From: Agrostemma githago
Lineage: Eukaryota > Streptophyta > Magnoliopsida > Caryophyllales > Caryophyllaceae
Reading direction: 5' to 3'
DNA length: 64,000 bases
Assembly (NCBI GenBank): GCA_958450325.1
Contig: OY288241.1
Span: 50,788,078-50,852,077 of the forward strand
Part shown: piece by piece, positions 11,611 through 24,600 of the stretch
How the letters are laid out: every line of letters starts with the position of its first letter
How positions within the stretch are numbered: the stretch's first letter is position 1
Made by a program: the position numbers and the translations under genes
The notes under the pieces: generated by a model
Seen by the model: only the letters and a program-made list of their open reading frames with translations
What the model was told of the DNA's origin: nothing
Databases searched by the model: none

Positions 11611-12122
11611 TGTAGACACCCAGATTCTGACATGGTGGTTGCCGGAGTGCCCGACAAACACCCGATGACGATCAGACTGCAACGCGACGCGAGATTACGA
11701 TGTTTTAGATGGTTTTCCTATAGAGCGGATCAAATAACTACACGGAAAAATTAATTCAACATCAAGACGGTCTTAGTCGTGTCATTATGGTCGCGTCGAC
11801 ACTAATTATAGTCAATTTCGACACTGAGGCTCCGAATCGGCCCCGAAACGCGCAAAGTCGAGTCAGCACGCCGGGCCGAGCGAACCTTGAGACATGCACC
11901 CGAGGCCCACCCGACGCTCGACGCGCTAGGGCAAACAAGGAGTCTTAATCCGCAAGTAAATCTAATATATGCATCCTCTCCATTTTGGAAAGTTTCAAAA
12001 TTGGATCTTCAAAAGTCGAATCGCCTCCCACTAGGCGATCGAGTTACCCTACGTTGGACCTCATGCGCCTCAGTCTTCGTACGCAAAACTCCAAGCGTCT
12101 GAAAAGTCGATTTGAACTTTGC
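11611..12122 (+). mobile_element. LTR 'D' fragment, same family as the LTRs of element B
   Basis: It starts TGTAGACACCCAGATTCTG and follows the element-B LTR (16474 and 58652 copies) through 'cacccgatgacgatcagactgcaacgcgac' (two adjoining blocks) to about 12080. It then diverges and stops before the TATA region. It abuts LTR C directly. No target duplication can be recognised because the 3' part is missing. Confidence 0.7.
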
Positions 12123-12895
12123 AAAATTAATGGTACTTTTCTCTTCATCTCATTATTCTCTAGATAGTTTTCCCCTCTAGTTTTCTTTATAGTTCATCAT
12201 TTCCTTTGATTTTTCTTTTGTTGTTCTTATCTCGATTGGTAGATTCAATCCTTGGTTTTACTTTCTCCATTTTTTGTTAGAATTAATCTCCTTTATTTTT
12301 GTCATTATGCATGGTTTTAGCTTAATCCCCATAGTTATTATTTTTATCATATTCACCATGATTTGTGAGGAGTTTCCTTGTTAGGGGGTTAGGAGAGAAT
12401 GAATTTGGATACTTGAATTGAGGGGTTAGTTGCCTTTGAATTGATTTGTCTAACTCCGAATTGTTGTGTTTGTGTTGACTATGGTAGGCCGATCTAATTG
12501 ACTCATACTCAGCCGAATCAATATGGAGAAACCCGAGGTTTTGGGTAACTCCGGTTAGAGGCTTAGCTCTCTCATCACGAAAGTGGGCTGGAGTGAGGTT
12601 GAATTGAGAAACCGAAAGGTGACTTGTTCCTTATCAATTGTGCATTGTTTTCTAGACTCCCAGATTCTTGTATCCGTGTTTACATTTCCCGACTCCCCCT
12701 AACGTTTTTCTCCTATTGATTAATCCTTGTCATTTTAGTCTCGTCTTAGCATAATTTCCTATCAACCCCCCTCTAAAAGAACTCATCCATTAGTAATTTG
12801 CAATTCGATTAACTTCTTTTCATTCGTCCTTGTGGATCGATCTCGATTTGCCACTATTGCATTAAATTATATCGTGTCTGTTGAGTCTTATAAAT
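12123..12895 (+). mobile_element. Athila-like gypsy LTR/leader remnant
   Basis: This is T-rich sequence with motifs I associate with Athila LTR ends, such as the block near 12790-12850 reading 'ttcgattaacttcttttc' and 'cttgtggatcgat'. It resembles the piece at 34200-34438 in composition and short words. No coding sequence is present. The family call is tentative. It is the target of solo LTR K. Confidence 0.4.
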
Positions 12896-12900
12896 ACTGT

Positions 12901-15747
12901 TGTAGACACCCGCATTTGACTGCTAGTGTCTATAGCGATCTCCAACAGATGATGATCGGACGTAAACATGCTAATGCACTCGAATATGGGCTTGAATTCA
13001 ATAGTATTTGGCATGGGCTTTTAACGGATTACAAATCTCACAAAACCGACCTCAAATTCAGGCCCAGTGGGTCGTTTCCAATCAAATAAGACTAATTTGA
13101 GTCAAAATCGACACCGAAAATAAAACCATCTTTAGCGACCAGGTCAAAACCCGGTCAAAGTCGAATCCGATACAAAACAAACAGCAATGTACGCTTCTAG
13201 AAGCCAGCCCCAACAACCAAATCAATTCAAAATAAGGTCAAAATCATTTCCTAATTTCCCTCCACCCGGTTTGACCCACTCGATCGAGTGGCTTAGGCCT
13301 AGGGGTGTTCAAGAAGTGACCCGGACCGGCAAACCGGACCGAACCGGCTACATACCGGTCCGGTCCCCGGTTCTCCAAAAACTTGGATGCCGGTCCGGTC
13401 CACACATAAATTTTTTTATCAAATTTAGTGTATTTTGTCGGTCCGGTCCGGTCCGGTCCGGTCTTAAGAGGGTCCGGTCCGGTCCGGTCCGGGTTTTTTG
13501 TTAACCGGTCCGGTCCGCGGGTTTAGATTTTTTGGGTTTCCGGTCCGCGGGTCAAGCCGGTCCGGTCCGGGTTTGGACCGGTGAACATCCCTACTTAGGC
13601 CCACTCGATCGAGTAAGCCTGTGAACCGATCGAACCGCTCCTGAACCGGGCACTCGATCGAGTGCACTTACACCACTCGATCGAGTGACTATAAATCGGG
13701 GTCCTCCTTATAAATACCCCATCATCCCCATTCATTTATCAATTTTTTATCACCTTCAACCCTTCACATTTTCAACCACATCCCAACCTTCAATCATCAT
13801 CATCTCGACACCCCTTCATTTCACACACATACACGCATACAATCCTGAGGTCGAAATCCGACAAAACCAAAGAGCAATCATTTCTACAAGCCATACACAC
13901 CATAACTCGCCTATATATCTCGACGCTCCTGTGCCTAAGCCACTACTTGACGAGCCCGTTTCCGAGAGACTAAAGCATGTAGGTTAAGGGTGTAAATTCA
14001 AATCCCGACATCTCCTTTCTCTCTTCTCCTCTTCGTTGTTTTTTATTTTGATTTTTTTATTTTATCTTTCGTTACTAGTATTTTATTATGGTAACACTTT
14101 TAAAATATTCGGCTATTACGTATCGAATATGAGGGATGATGGGATAAGCAAACACGAATACGAGCACTCAATGTTGTCGGTCGCTTATCCTATTACCCCG
14201 AATATTTGGTTGTTTGAAGTGAATCAAACCCTTAAAAAGAACGCTCTTTTTATTTTATTTTAGCATCGCATCATTAATCTCATCTAGCATTTTTATAGTC
14301 GTCATAATTAATATCGTGTATAACTATCTAATATTTAAATCACTTTCGGACCGAACACGTGTAATTACGGTTTCCGCTTCAAGTCCGTTTAATCCCTTTA
14401 CAAGTTGTGACAGTGGTGGCACCCTTTCGAGGAGTGCCGCCCTAAACACTTAAGGGCGTAACACGATCATGGTAACACGTAGTTTAACTTGTCCGTTGCC
14501 ATTTTCGAGTTTAGTACGAAACCCGTTGACGTGAAATTGAACATCACGTAATCCGTAAGGATTAGTAATGATGACGTGATGCGGAGGGAATCGATTTTCG
14601 TCATAATCAAACTAAAAACGATTTCATAAAACTTTTTAAAATTCTCGATACCGGTCTCGTAACCATAAAATACATGTTAGGAATCAAAAACCGAGTTGAG
14701 TAAAAATTGTATAATATTTTTACGTAATTCGGCTAGCTATTGATTTTAAACCAAAATAAAATTCGAAATCGTCACCTTTTTCGAAACGAACAGCAACTCA
14801 TACGGAGGCACTCGATCGAGTCATAGCTCACTGGATCGAGTGAACCCCTTTAAAGCAGGCAGGAGATCCTTTCGAGGGACACTCGATCGAGTCTCTCCCA
14901 TGACTCGATCGAGTGGCCTCGATCATACTTCATCGTGAGCCACCTACATAATTCGAGCCTTGTCGAACCTTTTTCTACGACTTTGGTCATCACGTGTAAA
15001 GGCAACCACGTGTCTCCCTTTTCAAAATCGTGCCTCATTTCATCGTCTTCTAATAATTTAATCTAGTTATATTATCGTTACTATTTCGATTGCTTTGTTT
15101 TTTTATGCTCGTTGTATTGTATTTCCGGGTTGTATTTCCACCCATGTACTTTGTATTTATTTACGAGTTTCTATTTTCATTGTTAGCACTTATCGCATTA
15201 AAACGAACCTCACATGCTAAATCACTTTCACATGGATTAAGATGCATTAAAATGACGTAGCAACCCATTCTATTTTTTTATATATATCTCGTAAATCGTT
15301 GTTTGCATAACATTTTATCGAATTACTAGCGCGCGTATTCTATAAGCGCTCGATATCTTAGTAGAGCCCGTCATGTGTGGGCGAGGTTGAGTGTCCTTTG
15401 TGGGCTTCCCAACACGTACTCTCACCCTTACTCAGAACCTTGGTTTCCGGATGTCCAAAACCGTTGGCGTCCGAGAGTCATTCGATATACGGTACCCGAT
15501 AACATCAGCATCGGTATCGTAATGCAAAGGGACGAACCCCACAAGCTCTAGTATCGAAGTGGGCCGTACTTTGTGCACGGTCCACCAAAATATAGAGTGG
15601 GTTCGAATGGGCCCGAACTCCCACAAAGTTCGGTGGCGACTCCTATTTCGATTTAAATTTTGACCCGAGAACTATGTCACATAGGAAACATTTTGCCGCC
15701 CAAACCCGCGCGTGGCCGCGTCGGGGTGGACCTATGTCATGTCCACA
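12901..15747 (+). mobile_element. Solo LTR 'K' of a Tat-type element
   Basis: This is a complete LTR from TGTAGACACCC to TGTCCACA, with a TATA box (TATAAATACCCC) near 13711. No primer-binding site follows it and no polypurine tract precedes it. The flanks ACTGT (12896-12900) and ACTCT (15748-15752) look like a decayed 5-bp target duplication, which supports a solo LTR formed by recombination. The palindrome CACTCGATCGAGTG or half-sites occur upstream of the TATA box (13278-13685) and again at 14808-14915. A hAT MITE lies inside (13300-13593). Two open frames in the CCGGT-rich stretch are not genes. Confidence 0.75.
13300..13593. mobile_element. hAT-type MITE composed of CCGGT/GGTCC words
   Basis: Ends are TAGGGGTGTTCA and the inverse of TAGGGATGTTCA, flanked by a perfect 8-bp duplication CTTAGGCC (13292-13299 and 13594-13601). 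The interior is nearly all variants of CCGGTCCGGTCC in both orientations. It has no coding capacity, so it would need a hAT transposase in trans. It sits in the U3 part of LTR K. Confidence 0.9.
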
Positions 15748-15752
15748 ACTCT

Positions 15753-16198
15753 TTGCATGTAGGTTTGCGGTGACAACACTCAATATGCAACAATGATATT
15801 ATCAGGCATGTTAGCTATATGGCGACCCGACGTGAAGGCATTTTGGAAATTCTCAATGAGACTATTCATGATATGTCTTAAACTCTTAATCTATTAGTAA
15901 TACATTTTGTGATAATTTTCATTACCAAGATACATAAAATAATTGGCCGGTTATCGTTTTCGGATTATTTCTTTTCACAATAAGAGAAATGAGGGTTTTA
16001 TTCATACTACTGACATCCCAACCCTCGTTCAAACTGTCCATTGTTGTCCCATACACGTCCTTTTTAACAAAGTGACGACATTTATTAAAAAAATACTGCT
16101 GGCTCTCCATCTGGAGCCAAAGATTGTTTACTACCAATTTGGAAGTTAGCCCTACCTATTTTCTTTTTGGAGTAGGGTTTAGTTAAGGAATCTAATTA
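15753..16198. other. Unassigned DNA between solo LTR K and the central nest
   Basis: I see no gene or clear repeat. A minus-strand open frame at 15922-16137 lacks recognisable motifs. The left target flank of the GGGGCGTTTGG-ended element lies at the end. Confidence 0.4.
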
Positions 16199-16473
16199 GG
16201 GGCGTTTGGTTAGAACATGGGAAAGGGAAAGAGAATAAACATGGAAAACAAGAGTAAAGGAAAGGAAATCAAAGAAATTCCCTTAAATTTTCGTTGTTGT
16301 TTGGTTAGAAATTATAAGGAATAGAAATGAAAAAAAAAAAATCAAAGTCAACCAACATTATCAACCATTATAAACCACCACTATTCGACATTAACCATCA
16401 CACTCTACCACAATTTATTTACTCCATCACCTACATCTTTAGGTCGTCGAATGCCGACGAGTCTTCTCCTACC
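16199..16473 (+). mobile_element. Left half of a small DNA transposon split by element B
   Basis: It begins GGGGCGTTTGGTTAG, the near-perfect inverse of the sequence ending at 61322 (12 of 13 terminal bases agree). Such ends are typical of PIF/Harbinger or Tourist MITEs. Flanking trinucleotides are TTA on the left and TAA on the right, so the duplication is imperfect. The two halves total about 0.8 kb without coding sequence. The interruption is the whole element-B nest. Confidence 0.55.
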
Positions 16474-17926
16474 TGTAGACACCCAGATTTGGGCCTGGTG
16501 GCTGTAGGAGTGCCTAACAAACACCCGATGACGATCGGACTGCAACGCAACGCGGGTTCACGATGTTTTAGATAGTTTTTCTACAGAACGGATCAATAAC
16601 TACTCGAAAAAATTAAATTAACATCAAGACAGCCTCAGTCGTGTCATTACGATCGCATAGACACTAATTAGAGTCAATTCCGACACCGAGACCCCGAATC
16701 GGTCCCGAAACACGAACCGAGTCAGCACCGCGCCAAGTAAACCTCGGGACACGCGCCCAAGGCCCACTAGGCGCAATGGCGCTAGGTCAAAGCGGGGAAG
16801 ACTTAATCCCCGAGCATTGTATTATACGCTCACCTCTCGGTTTTGGAAAGTATCAAAACTGTATCTTCAAAATCCCGAGCGCCTCATCTGTCGCGCTTGA
16901 CCCTCCACACGGCTAAGCCCAGGCACCTGAGTCTTGGTGCGCCTGGACTCAGGCGTCCATCCGGGTGACGAGGACTGAAAACACCTATAAATACCCCCCT
17001 CCACCCCTTCATTTCGACACACAACTTCTTCATTTTCCCTTCTCTCTTTGACTCGTTAAGAGTATCTCGCTTGGGCTCGCACTCCGACACCCATAGCAAA
17101 CGATCCACTCGATCGTAGTCCCGAAAGAGAAATCGACGCTACTCTTCACCTTCGAGCACTCTACTCGATTCCGAGGTGCCTGTGATCGACTAGCTACACC
17201 GAGTCTGGCGAAGTTCTGTCAGATTAGCCGCAGAACTAACAAGTAGTAGCGGAGCTCTGCCGGAATAGTCGCAGGAAGAGCCAACGGTAATGGAACTCTG
17301 CCAAAATCACCGGGCAAGCTAGGAGGATCCGCCTTTGAAGTCGAATCGTCACTAGGTTGTCGCCTAAACAAAACTTTACATTTTCGCACCTTTATTATTA
17401 TGCACTACGATAATATCAATTGTGGGGCACTAGGTCCACGACACTCACTAAAATACATAACGTCCCCAACTGTAATCTTAAACACTAAAACACTCTAAAT
17501 AGACACGAGTAGTCCCAAGATCCGTTCTCAACTATCTATGCATCGAGTCTCGTTTAGCGTATACTCCGAGGGTGCAACTCCACAATATGTGATTTACTTA
17601 CATTCGCATTTACAGTTTTTTCGTTTGATTTATTGCCTTTATGACCTTATAATCGCATGCTAAATCACCTAACACGGAATTCAAAACGTAAATAAGTTAA
17701 AATTGAACAAAACGATGGTCGGGGTCCGTATTAGTCCCGATGCTCACCTTATAAGGTTCGATGCATCCCTATTAGTGCCGGATCAATGCATCTTAAGCAG
17801 AATACCGGGTAAGGTATACCACGAGAATGACTAATATCCGTATTATCACGTTAAAACTTATTTGCTAATACCTCTAATACTAGTACTCTCTACTCTCCTA
17901 TGTGCATCTTTCCATGACCTGCTTGT

Positions 17927-18597
17927 TGTTTGGGATAAATCCGCACCCTTCGGAATGACGTGGAGCTCTCCAAGTCAGAAGGTCAAAGTCAAAAAGTCAA
18001 AGGGTCAAAAGATAGTCATACAGTCCGAAGTCATATGAGTCCTAAGATCGAGATGAGGAAAGTCAACAAAACAACAAAATGAAACCCAACAGCAGAATTG
18101 GGCCGGAGGAATCAGCAGATACGAAGCGGGCCGAAGACAGCCCAACTGCTCACAATCCACCAACCCTAAAGCAAGACCCTGTCAACCCAACTACTCCCTG
18201 AAATCCAGGAATCGCCTCCAGAGCAGGAGAGAAATCAGGGAACAGCAACGGTTAAGGAAAGAAGAGAAGATATAAAGCACGGCAACACCAAAAACGCAAG
18301 ACACTTCAACCCTACTACTCAAAAGCACGAAAAGAAGAATACCACCTCCAACAAACCGAAATTAACACTTGTACCCTGGTTCATTTTCTCATTCATAGTG
18401 AACATTTGGCGGGATTCCGACTCCCCCCGCGGTTTTTCCCACATTGGGTTTCCGCGTCACCAATTCTTGTGTCTTTTCGCTTCTTTTTCCGTTTGCTCAT
18501 TCGTACGTTTGATTCATTTCATTGCTTCGCGAAACGTTAGCCCGATCACTTTAACCCACATATTATTCCGTAACCCGGTAAAATTTTTACCAAAACA
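17927..18597 (+). repeat. 5' LTR of element A
   Basis: It starts TGTTTGGGATAAATCC and ends TTACCAAAACA, 671 bp. A TATA-like motif (GATATAAAGC) at about 18270 would set the transcription start. It is nearly identical to 31705-32373, with a 2-bp difference near 18012 and a few point changes. Confidence 0.95.
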
Positions 18598-18600
18598 ATT

Positions 18601-18618
18601 TGGCGCCCACCGTGGGGC
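18601..18618 (+). other. Primer-binding site of element A (tRNA-Lys)
   Basis: TGGCGCCCACCGTGGGGC lies 3 bp after the LTR. It is the complement of the 3' end of a plant tRNA-Lys (acceptor ...GGTGGGCGCCA). It would prime minus-strand DNA synthesis. Confidence 0.9.
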
Positions 18619-18667
18619 ATAGTGATCGTTTGCTAGCCAAAATTCTGCAGAGATTCAAACTACCGTC

Positions 18668-21600
18668 ATGTCTGGATCCGATCAAAACCCTGCTGGTAAC
18701 CAAGATGCGTCCACCCAGTCTGCTGGAGGGACACCATCCTCAGGTGCAGCAAGTCAGCCCATAACACCATTCACTCAGGCTACTCCTGTCAGTCTGGCAA
18801 CAGGACCCATACCGGCAACCTCCAGACCATCTCAGGGGCTCCCGACATCGAGAACGCTCGATCCCTTCAGAATCAGTAAGGAGGGAGCGCCATCTAGGAC
18901 GCCGACTCATGGAGGGTCGTTTGGAGATGCGCTCAGGGTTCCGTCAGCCTAGACCTGATCATGGGCCGGGCCTGATAGGGCCAGGGCCGGGCCAACCCTA
19001 TAAAAAAAGCCCACGTCGAAGGGCTGGGCCGGGCCGGCCCTAGATACCGGGCCTATTTTTGAAGCCCATACCCGGCCCAAGAGGGCCTTTTAGGGCCCAT
19101 GGGCCATATCGAGCTTTTTGGCCCATAGACTCGTTACTTTAATGAAATAACGAAATTTCGAAATCGAAACAAGTGAACTAAAATAAAGTGTTTATAAAGT
19201 ACAAAATTTAAACAAAGTGAACTACGAAGCAATAAAGGGAACAAATAAACCTATTAGTCTTAAAAGAATAAAAAAAACAAATGCATAGTGCTCCAAAAGT
19301 CCATGGTCCATAGTACATTATTTAGTTTCTGTAATCTAAAAGAAAAATAATGGCAGCAACTTGGATGAAATAACTCATTCATCTTTGTTCTCAAGCAAAT
19401 CGTACAAGCTTGCATGCACAATATTCCAAAAATCTCAATAAGGAATAAAAGGTTTCATTTCTCTTCATTCTCTTCGTCATCACCGTCATCTTGGATAGGA
19501 TCAAAGATCGATGACCCTTCAAAAAAACAAGTGTACAAAAAATACATCAAAAATATACTCGATTGTCATATGTAAAGAAAATGTATAATACTATATATGA
19601 ATAATAATTACATTACTTACTAAGAGAGAAGCCCTTTGCACGTAACCAATCCTCGTAACAGGCAAGCGATTCAATGGTGAGTGATGTAAGAGAAGCTCTC
19701 CATGGATTAATTAATTTTTTACCCATACTAAAAGCAGATTCTGAAGGAACGGAAGAAATTGGAATAGCAAGTATATCACGAGCCAAGGAAGCAAGTCGAG
19801 GATACCTACTCGACGCACCTTTCCAAAACCCCAATATATCAAATTCAATATTGAAATCGACATTCTTTTCCTCCAAGTACATATCCAATTCGGATTTATT
19901 AACCTCCACTCTTATTCTCTTATTCATCCAAGAACTAAAATTTTCTAACCTTTCATTTGTACCAAGAGAACAATTATCATTCACGCTCACATTATTCACA
20001 TCACTATTGACATTTTGCTCACCCATTTGACCATACTCTCTCTATATAAGCCACTTAAAGTAGCTAGCACTTCTGCCGTCTTCTCCTTAGCAATCGATTC
20101 ACCGTAAAGACTTGTGTAACAATACTCAACAAATTCAAGTTTATAACGTGGATCCAAAACACAAGCACAAGACAAAAACAAATTGTACTCAGTCCAATAT
20201 TTATCAAATTTGTCTTGCATCAACTTCACCATATCCACCATAAATTCATGCGGACCTTTAACCATATCTAACAACAAGCATTGTATTTCCCATACCCCCT
20301 TAAAATATAAGTTAGAAGTAGGTGTATTAGATGCTGAAAAATCATTGGTAACACTATAAAATGTTTTCAAAAACTTGTGAATGGTAGTCACTTTATCCCA
20401 ATCTTCATCACTTAGAATATATTTTTTAAGATCATTATCTTTCTCAATAACATGATTGATGACCCGCTTGAAGTAAAGAGCACGCTCAAGCATCAAATAA
20501 GTTGAATTCCATCTAACACAACAATCACCACGAAGTCTTTTTTTCCCATCCAAATGATAAATTTGTTGTGCTACTTCATAAAACTTCTTTTTCTTTGGTA
20601 TCGAATGTTTGAAATGACTAGCAATTGATCTAAGTTTAATAACAACACTATCAATAAGCTTCAAGCCAGCTTGCACAATAAGATTAAGAATATGACAACA
20701 ACATCGAATTTGGAGAAATTCCCCATCAAATAGAAGATCTTTTCCACTTCTAAGTAGTTGTCTTTTTATTTCTCCAATCATAACATTGTTGTAAGAAGCA
20801 TTGTCTAATGTAAAACAACCCACTTTGTCTCCAACATTCCATTTAGTCAAACAATTACACACATCATCTCCAATATTAATCCCATCAAAAGGTGGAGTCA
20901 AAGCACCAAATCTAATGATTCTCTTTTGCAAATTCCAATCACAATCAATCCAGTGAGCAGTAATACAAATATATTCATCTTGAGTACTATCGCATCTCCA
21001 ATTATCAGTTGTAAATGCAATTCGACCCGGTACCTTAGCAAAATCACATTCCACCACCTTTTTCTCCTCATTATACAATTTAATTGAATCTCTCCGATAA
21101 GTGTGTCTACTCATAACCTTATAACTTGGACAAAAACAAGAAGCCATATACTTAAAACCAGGTTCTTCAACAATAGAAAATGGGTGAGCACCAGCCACAA
21201 CGAACATGGAAATAGATTTTCTAATGTCATCCTCACTAATAATTTGGTCTCTTAGAGTCATAGTTTGTGTTCCATTGGGTTCAACTTTAGATCCAATACA
21301 AAAATTCCTAATATCAACATTACGACGAGCCAAACATTTTTTTATATGTCGACCCATATGGGAGGTACCATTACCCGATCTTGCAGAGAATATCTTAAGA
21401 CAATAATTACATTTAGCTTTCGTTTCAGTCTTATTGGTAGAGGTAAGCTTAGTCATATGCTTCCATACCTTGGATCCTTTCCCACTTTCTTTCACGTCGG
21501 GTTCAGATGGTGTTAGCCCTTCGACATCTCCTTCGCCACCTGAATCCTCATCATTTTCTTCGTCAATATTGACCACTGCCGGATTGACTTCATTATTACT

Positions 21601-24600
21601 CATTTGTCTGCACAAATTTGATAAGGAAAGAAACAAATGAACATTCTGGCCGACAATCGACATGCATTATAATGAATTCATGATGTTATTACTTATTAAA
21701 ATAATGCTATTATTCTATACTGATAACACATTAACACTATAGAATATACATATTTGAATAATAGCATGAATTCACTTTTACAGCCATTTATGCTGATGTT
21801 AATACTATAATATTCAACTATTAATAGAATTCATTTTGGCCGACAATCGACATGCATTTATATGAATTCATTCAACTACTATATTCTATTATTCTAAATA
21901 TAATTATAAATACACATGAGTATGAAATTATACTGCACAATTTCCTCTGTTTTATACTCCGTTGTATTATACTCCGTTGTATTATATGATACTGCACATG
22001 AGTATGAAAATCATTAAGTTTTATACTCCGTTGTATTATATGATATATGACAGATTTATAATTTCCTCTCTTCCCCATGGTTTTATTATGACTGCATAAA
22101 TAAATACTCTGTTTTCTCCATTATAAAGATTATGTGTGGACTAAATCTTCAAGTATATGATATTATACTGCACAATATATATGAGTATGAAATTGGTGAA
22201 GCAAATAAAATGAATAAGAATTAACAAACCTGTTGATCAGTTGGTGTACTCTCTTGGTGAGGACTCGAGGAGACAGATGAAGTTCGGACTTAGGACTTAG
22301 GAGGGAGTATCTCAGTATCACAGTATCACAATTCACAACAGTTAGGTTTTATAGGAATTGAAAATTGGAATCTCTAGTTTGAAAATTGAAATCTTTGAAT
22401 TAGGAAAAGGTCAAAAGGTCGGTTTTTTGGGTAAGTACTAAGTACTAAGTTACTAGAAACCTGGAAATCCTGGAATACTAGGTTACTGTTACTGTTACTG
22501 CTACTTACTTGGGATTATAAAAGATATTAAAAAAGATATAAGAAGATATCACAGTACTCATATACAGTATCAAGTTATTGACAAATCGGGCCGGGTCGGG
22601 CCATAAAGCGGGCTATAAGTGAGGCCCAAACCCAGCCCATTCTGTACATCGGGCTTCGGGCTTCGGGCTTTTTTAGGGCCAGAAATTTAGCCCAAGCCCA
22701 GTGAAAATGCGGGCCGGGCCGGGCCGGGTTTTAGGGCTTGGGCCGTCTGATCAGCTCTACGTCAGCCCCAGATCCCGTGATGGAAATACTTCAGGGGATC
22801 AACACTCTGCAGCAAGCGGTGAGGACCTTACAGAAGGATAACCGTGACATCAGGGCTCAGATAAAAGCGGTGTCAAGGCCACCACCTGCTCCCATTCCGT
22901 CACCACCAGAGATCATGCCCATGACATCTGGAGAAGAACCAAGCCTCCACAGAGAACACGCCGTCAAGGGGCAAGCATCAAGGGCGATTCCTCAGGAGGT
23001 GGTCACTAGGCTGGATCTGGAGCTGTCACCACCCGTCCAAACCATAGTGCCACAAGGGCTAGGCTACCTGACCCACGGGCCCACACCCGACAGATCGCGC
23101 GTTTCAGGTAATCTCTTCTCCGGCATTGAAAACCGAGAGACTAATGCATTATCTCTTGCAGGTACCCCGGCCCATCAGATGCTGAGGTGGCAACCAACGC
23201 AATCGCCAGAGGTGTATCCCCTGTCCAGCAGCCAATCCTCTGGAGGAGCATGGGCAGCGCCTACTCTCAACCAGCAGGCACCGGAGTGGCAACCCAGGCC
23301 TGAGGCAGTTGCCTTCCCTTCACTACCTCCTCCAAGCAATCTGCACCATGGGGGACCCCAGGCAGGAAGTACACCTTTCAGTTTTCTTCCCCCTGCTCCC
23401 AACCCTCTTGCAGGGACCAACAGCGCGGCAGACCAGCAGTCTCAAGAGCTAAAGGAGCTGAGGGAACTGATCAACAAAATTCCTGGAATGCCACGCCCTC
23501 TGGAGAGAGCAGCCAGAGACAGCTATGCAGACTCACCCTTCACAGACGACCTGGCCTGTGTTGCTGTGCCCAAGGGCTTTGTATCACCCGCCATGACGCT
23601 CTATGATGGCACTGCAGATCCCATGGACCACGTCAACCAGTACAAGCAGAAAATAATGGTGGTAACCGCCACAGGGTCTCTGAAGGAAGCTTGCATGTGT
23701 AAAGGGTTCGGTTCCACCCTCTCGGGAGCAGCCCTTCATTGGTTCGTTGGTCTGCCGAACAGAAGCATCGCCTCCTTTGCTGATCTGGTCAATGCTTTCA
23801 ACCAACAGTTCGCCAGTAGCAGAAAGCCGGAAAAGCAGACTAGCGACTTGTATCGGGTGGTGCAGAGATTCGAAGAGTCAACGCGAGATTTCCTCAACAA
23901 GTTCAATAAGGAGAAGGTGACTATCCCCAGGTGTGACGTGGCCACCGCCATCGAAGCCTTCCGCCAAGGGCTCCTCCAGAATTCAGATCTTTACAAAGAT
24001 CTCACCAAATATCCTTGTGCTACATTCGAGGATGTGCAAACCAAAGCATTGGCAGCCATCCGACTAGAGGAGGATTCGGGACCCAGAAGGGCCACTTATG
24101 GTTCCGAGCATGTTTATAGGAAGGCACCAGCAGAGAGGAGGGGCGAAAGATCCAAGCCCTACGACAGAAGTGTTCACAAGATCTCTGAAGAGAAGGATTG
24201 GAAAGAAAACCCAGAACTCCCACCCAAGATAAGCGAGTACGGGTTCTCCACCAATCTAGCTGGTCTGCTCAGAGCCCTAAAGGAGTTGGGGCGTAAAGTC
24301 AGATGGCCCAGGAGGCAAGAGTACACCAACGATCGTAGGGACGCAAGCAAGAGGTGTGAATTCCACGATGATATAGGTCACAACACCGAAGAATGTGTCC
24401 TCCTCAGGAAAGAGGTGAAGTACCAGTATGATCAGGGAAACTTAGATCATTTGGTGCCAAGAAGCTCCAGCAGGGTAAATGCAGCAGAGCAAGTGCTACC
24501 TTCGCCTCCACCCCTGTGCACCAGAATTGTCAATGTAATTACAGGAGGATCAGAGTTAAGCGGTCTAACCTATTCAGCAGCCAAAAGACATGCTGCCCAC

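Noticed and set aside
13187..13667. Open frames of 105 and 67 codons on both strands
   Set aside because: They arise from the CCGGT/GGTCC simple-sequence interior of the MITE.
22738..22767. Start of gag at 22738
   Set aside because: These codons belong to the right end of the hAT transposon and its duplication. The true gag start is 18668.
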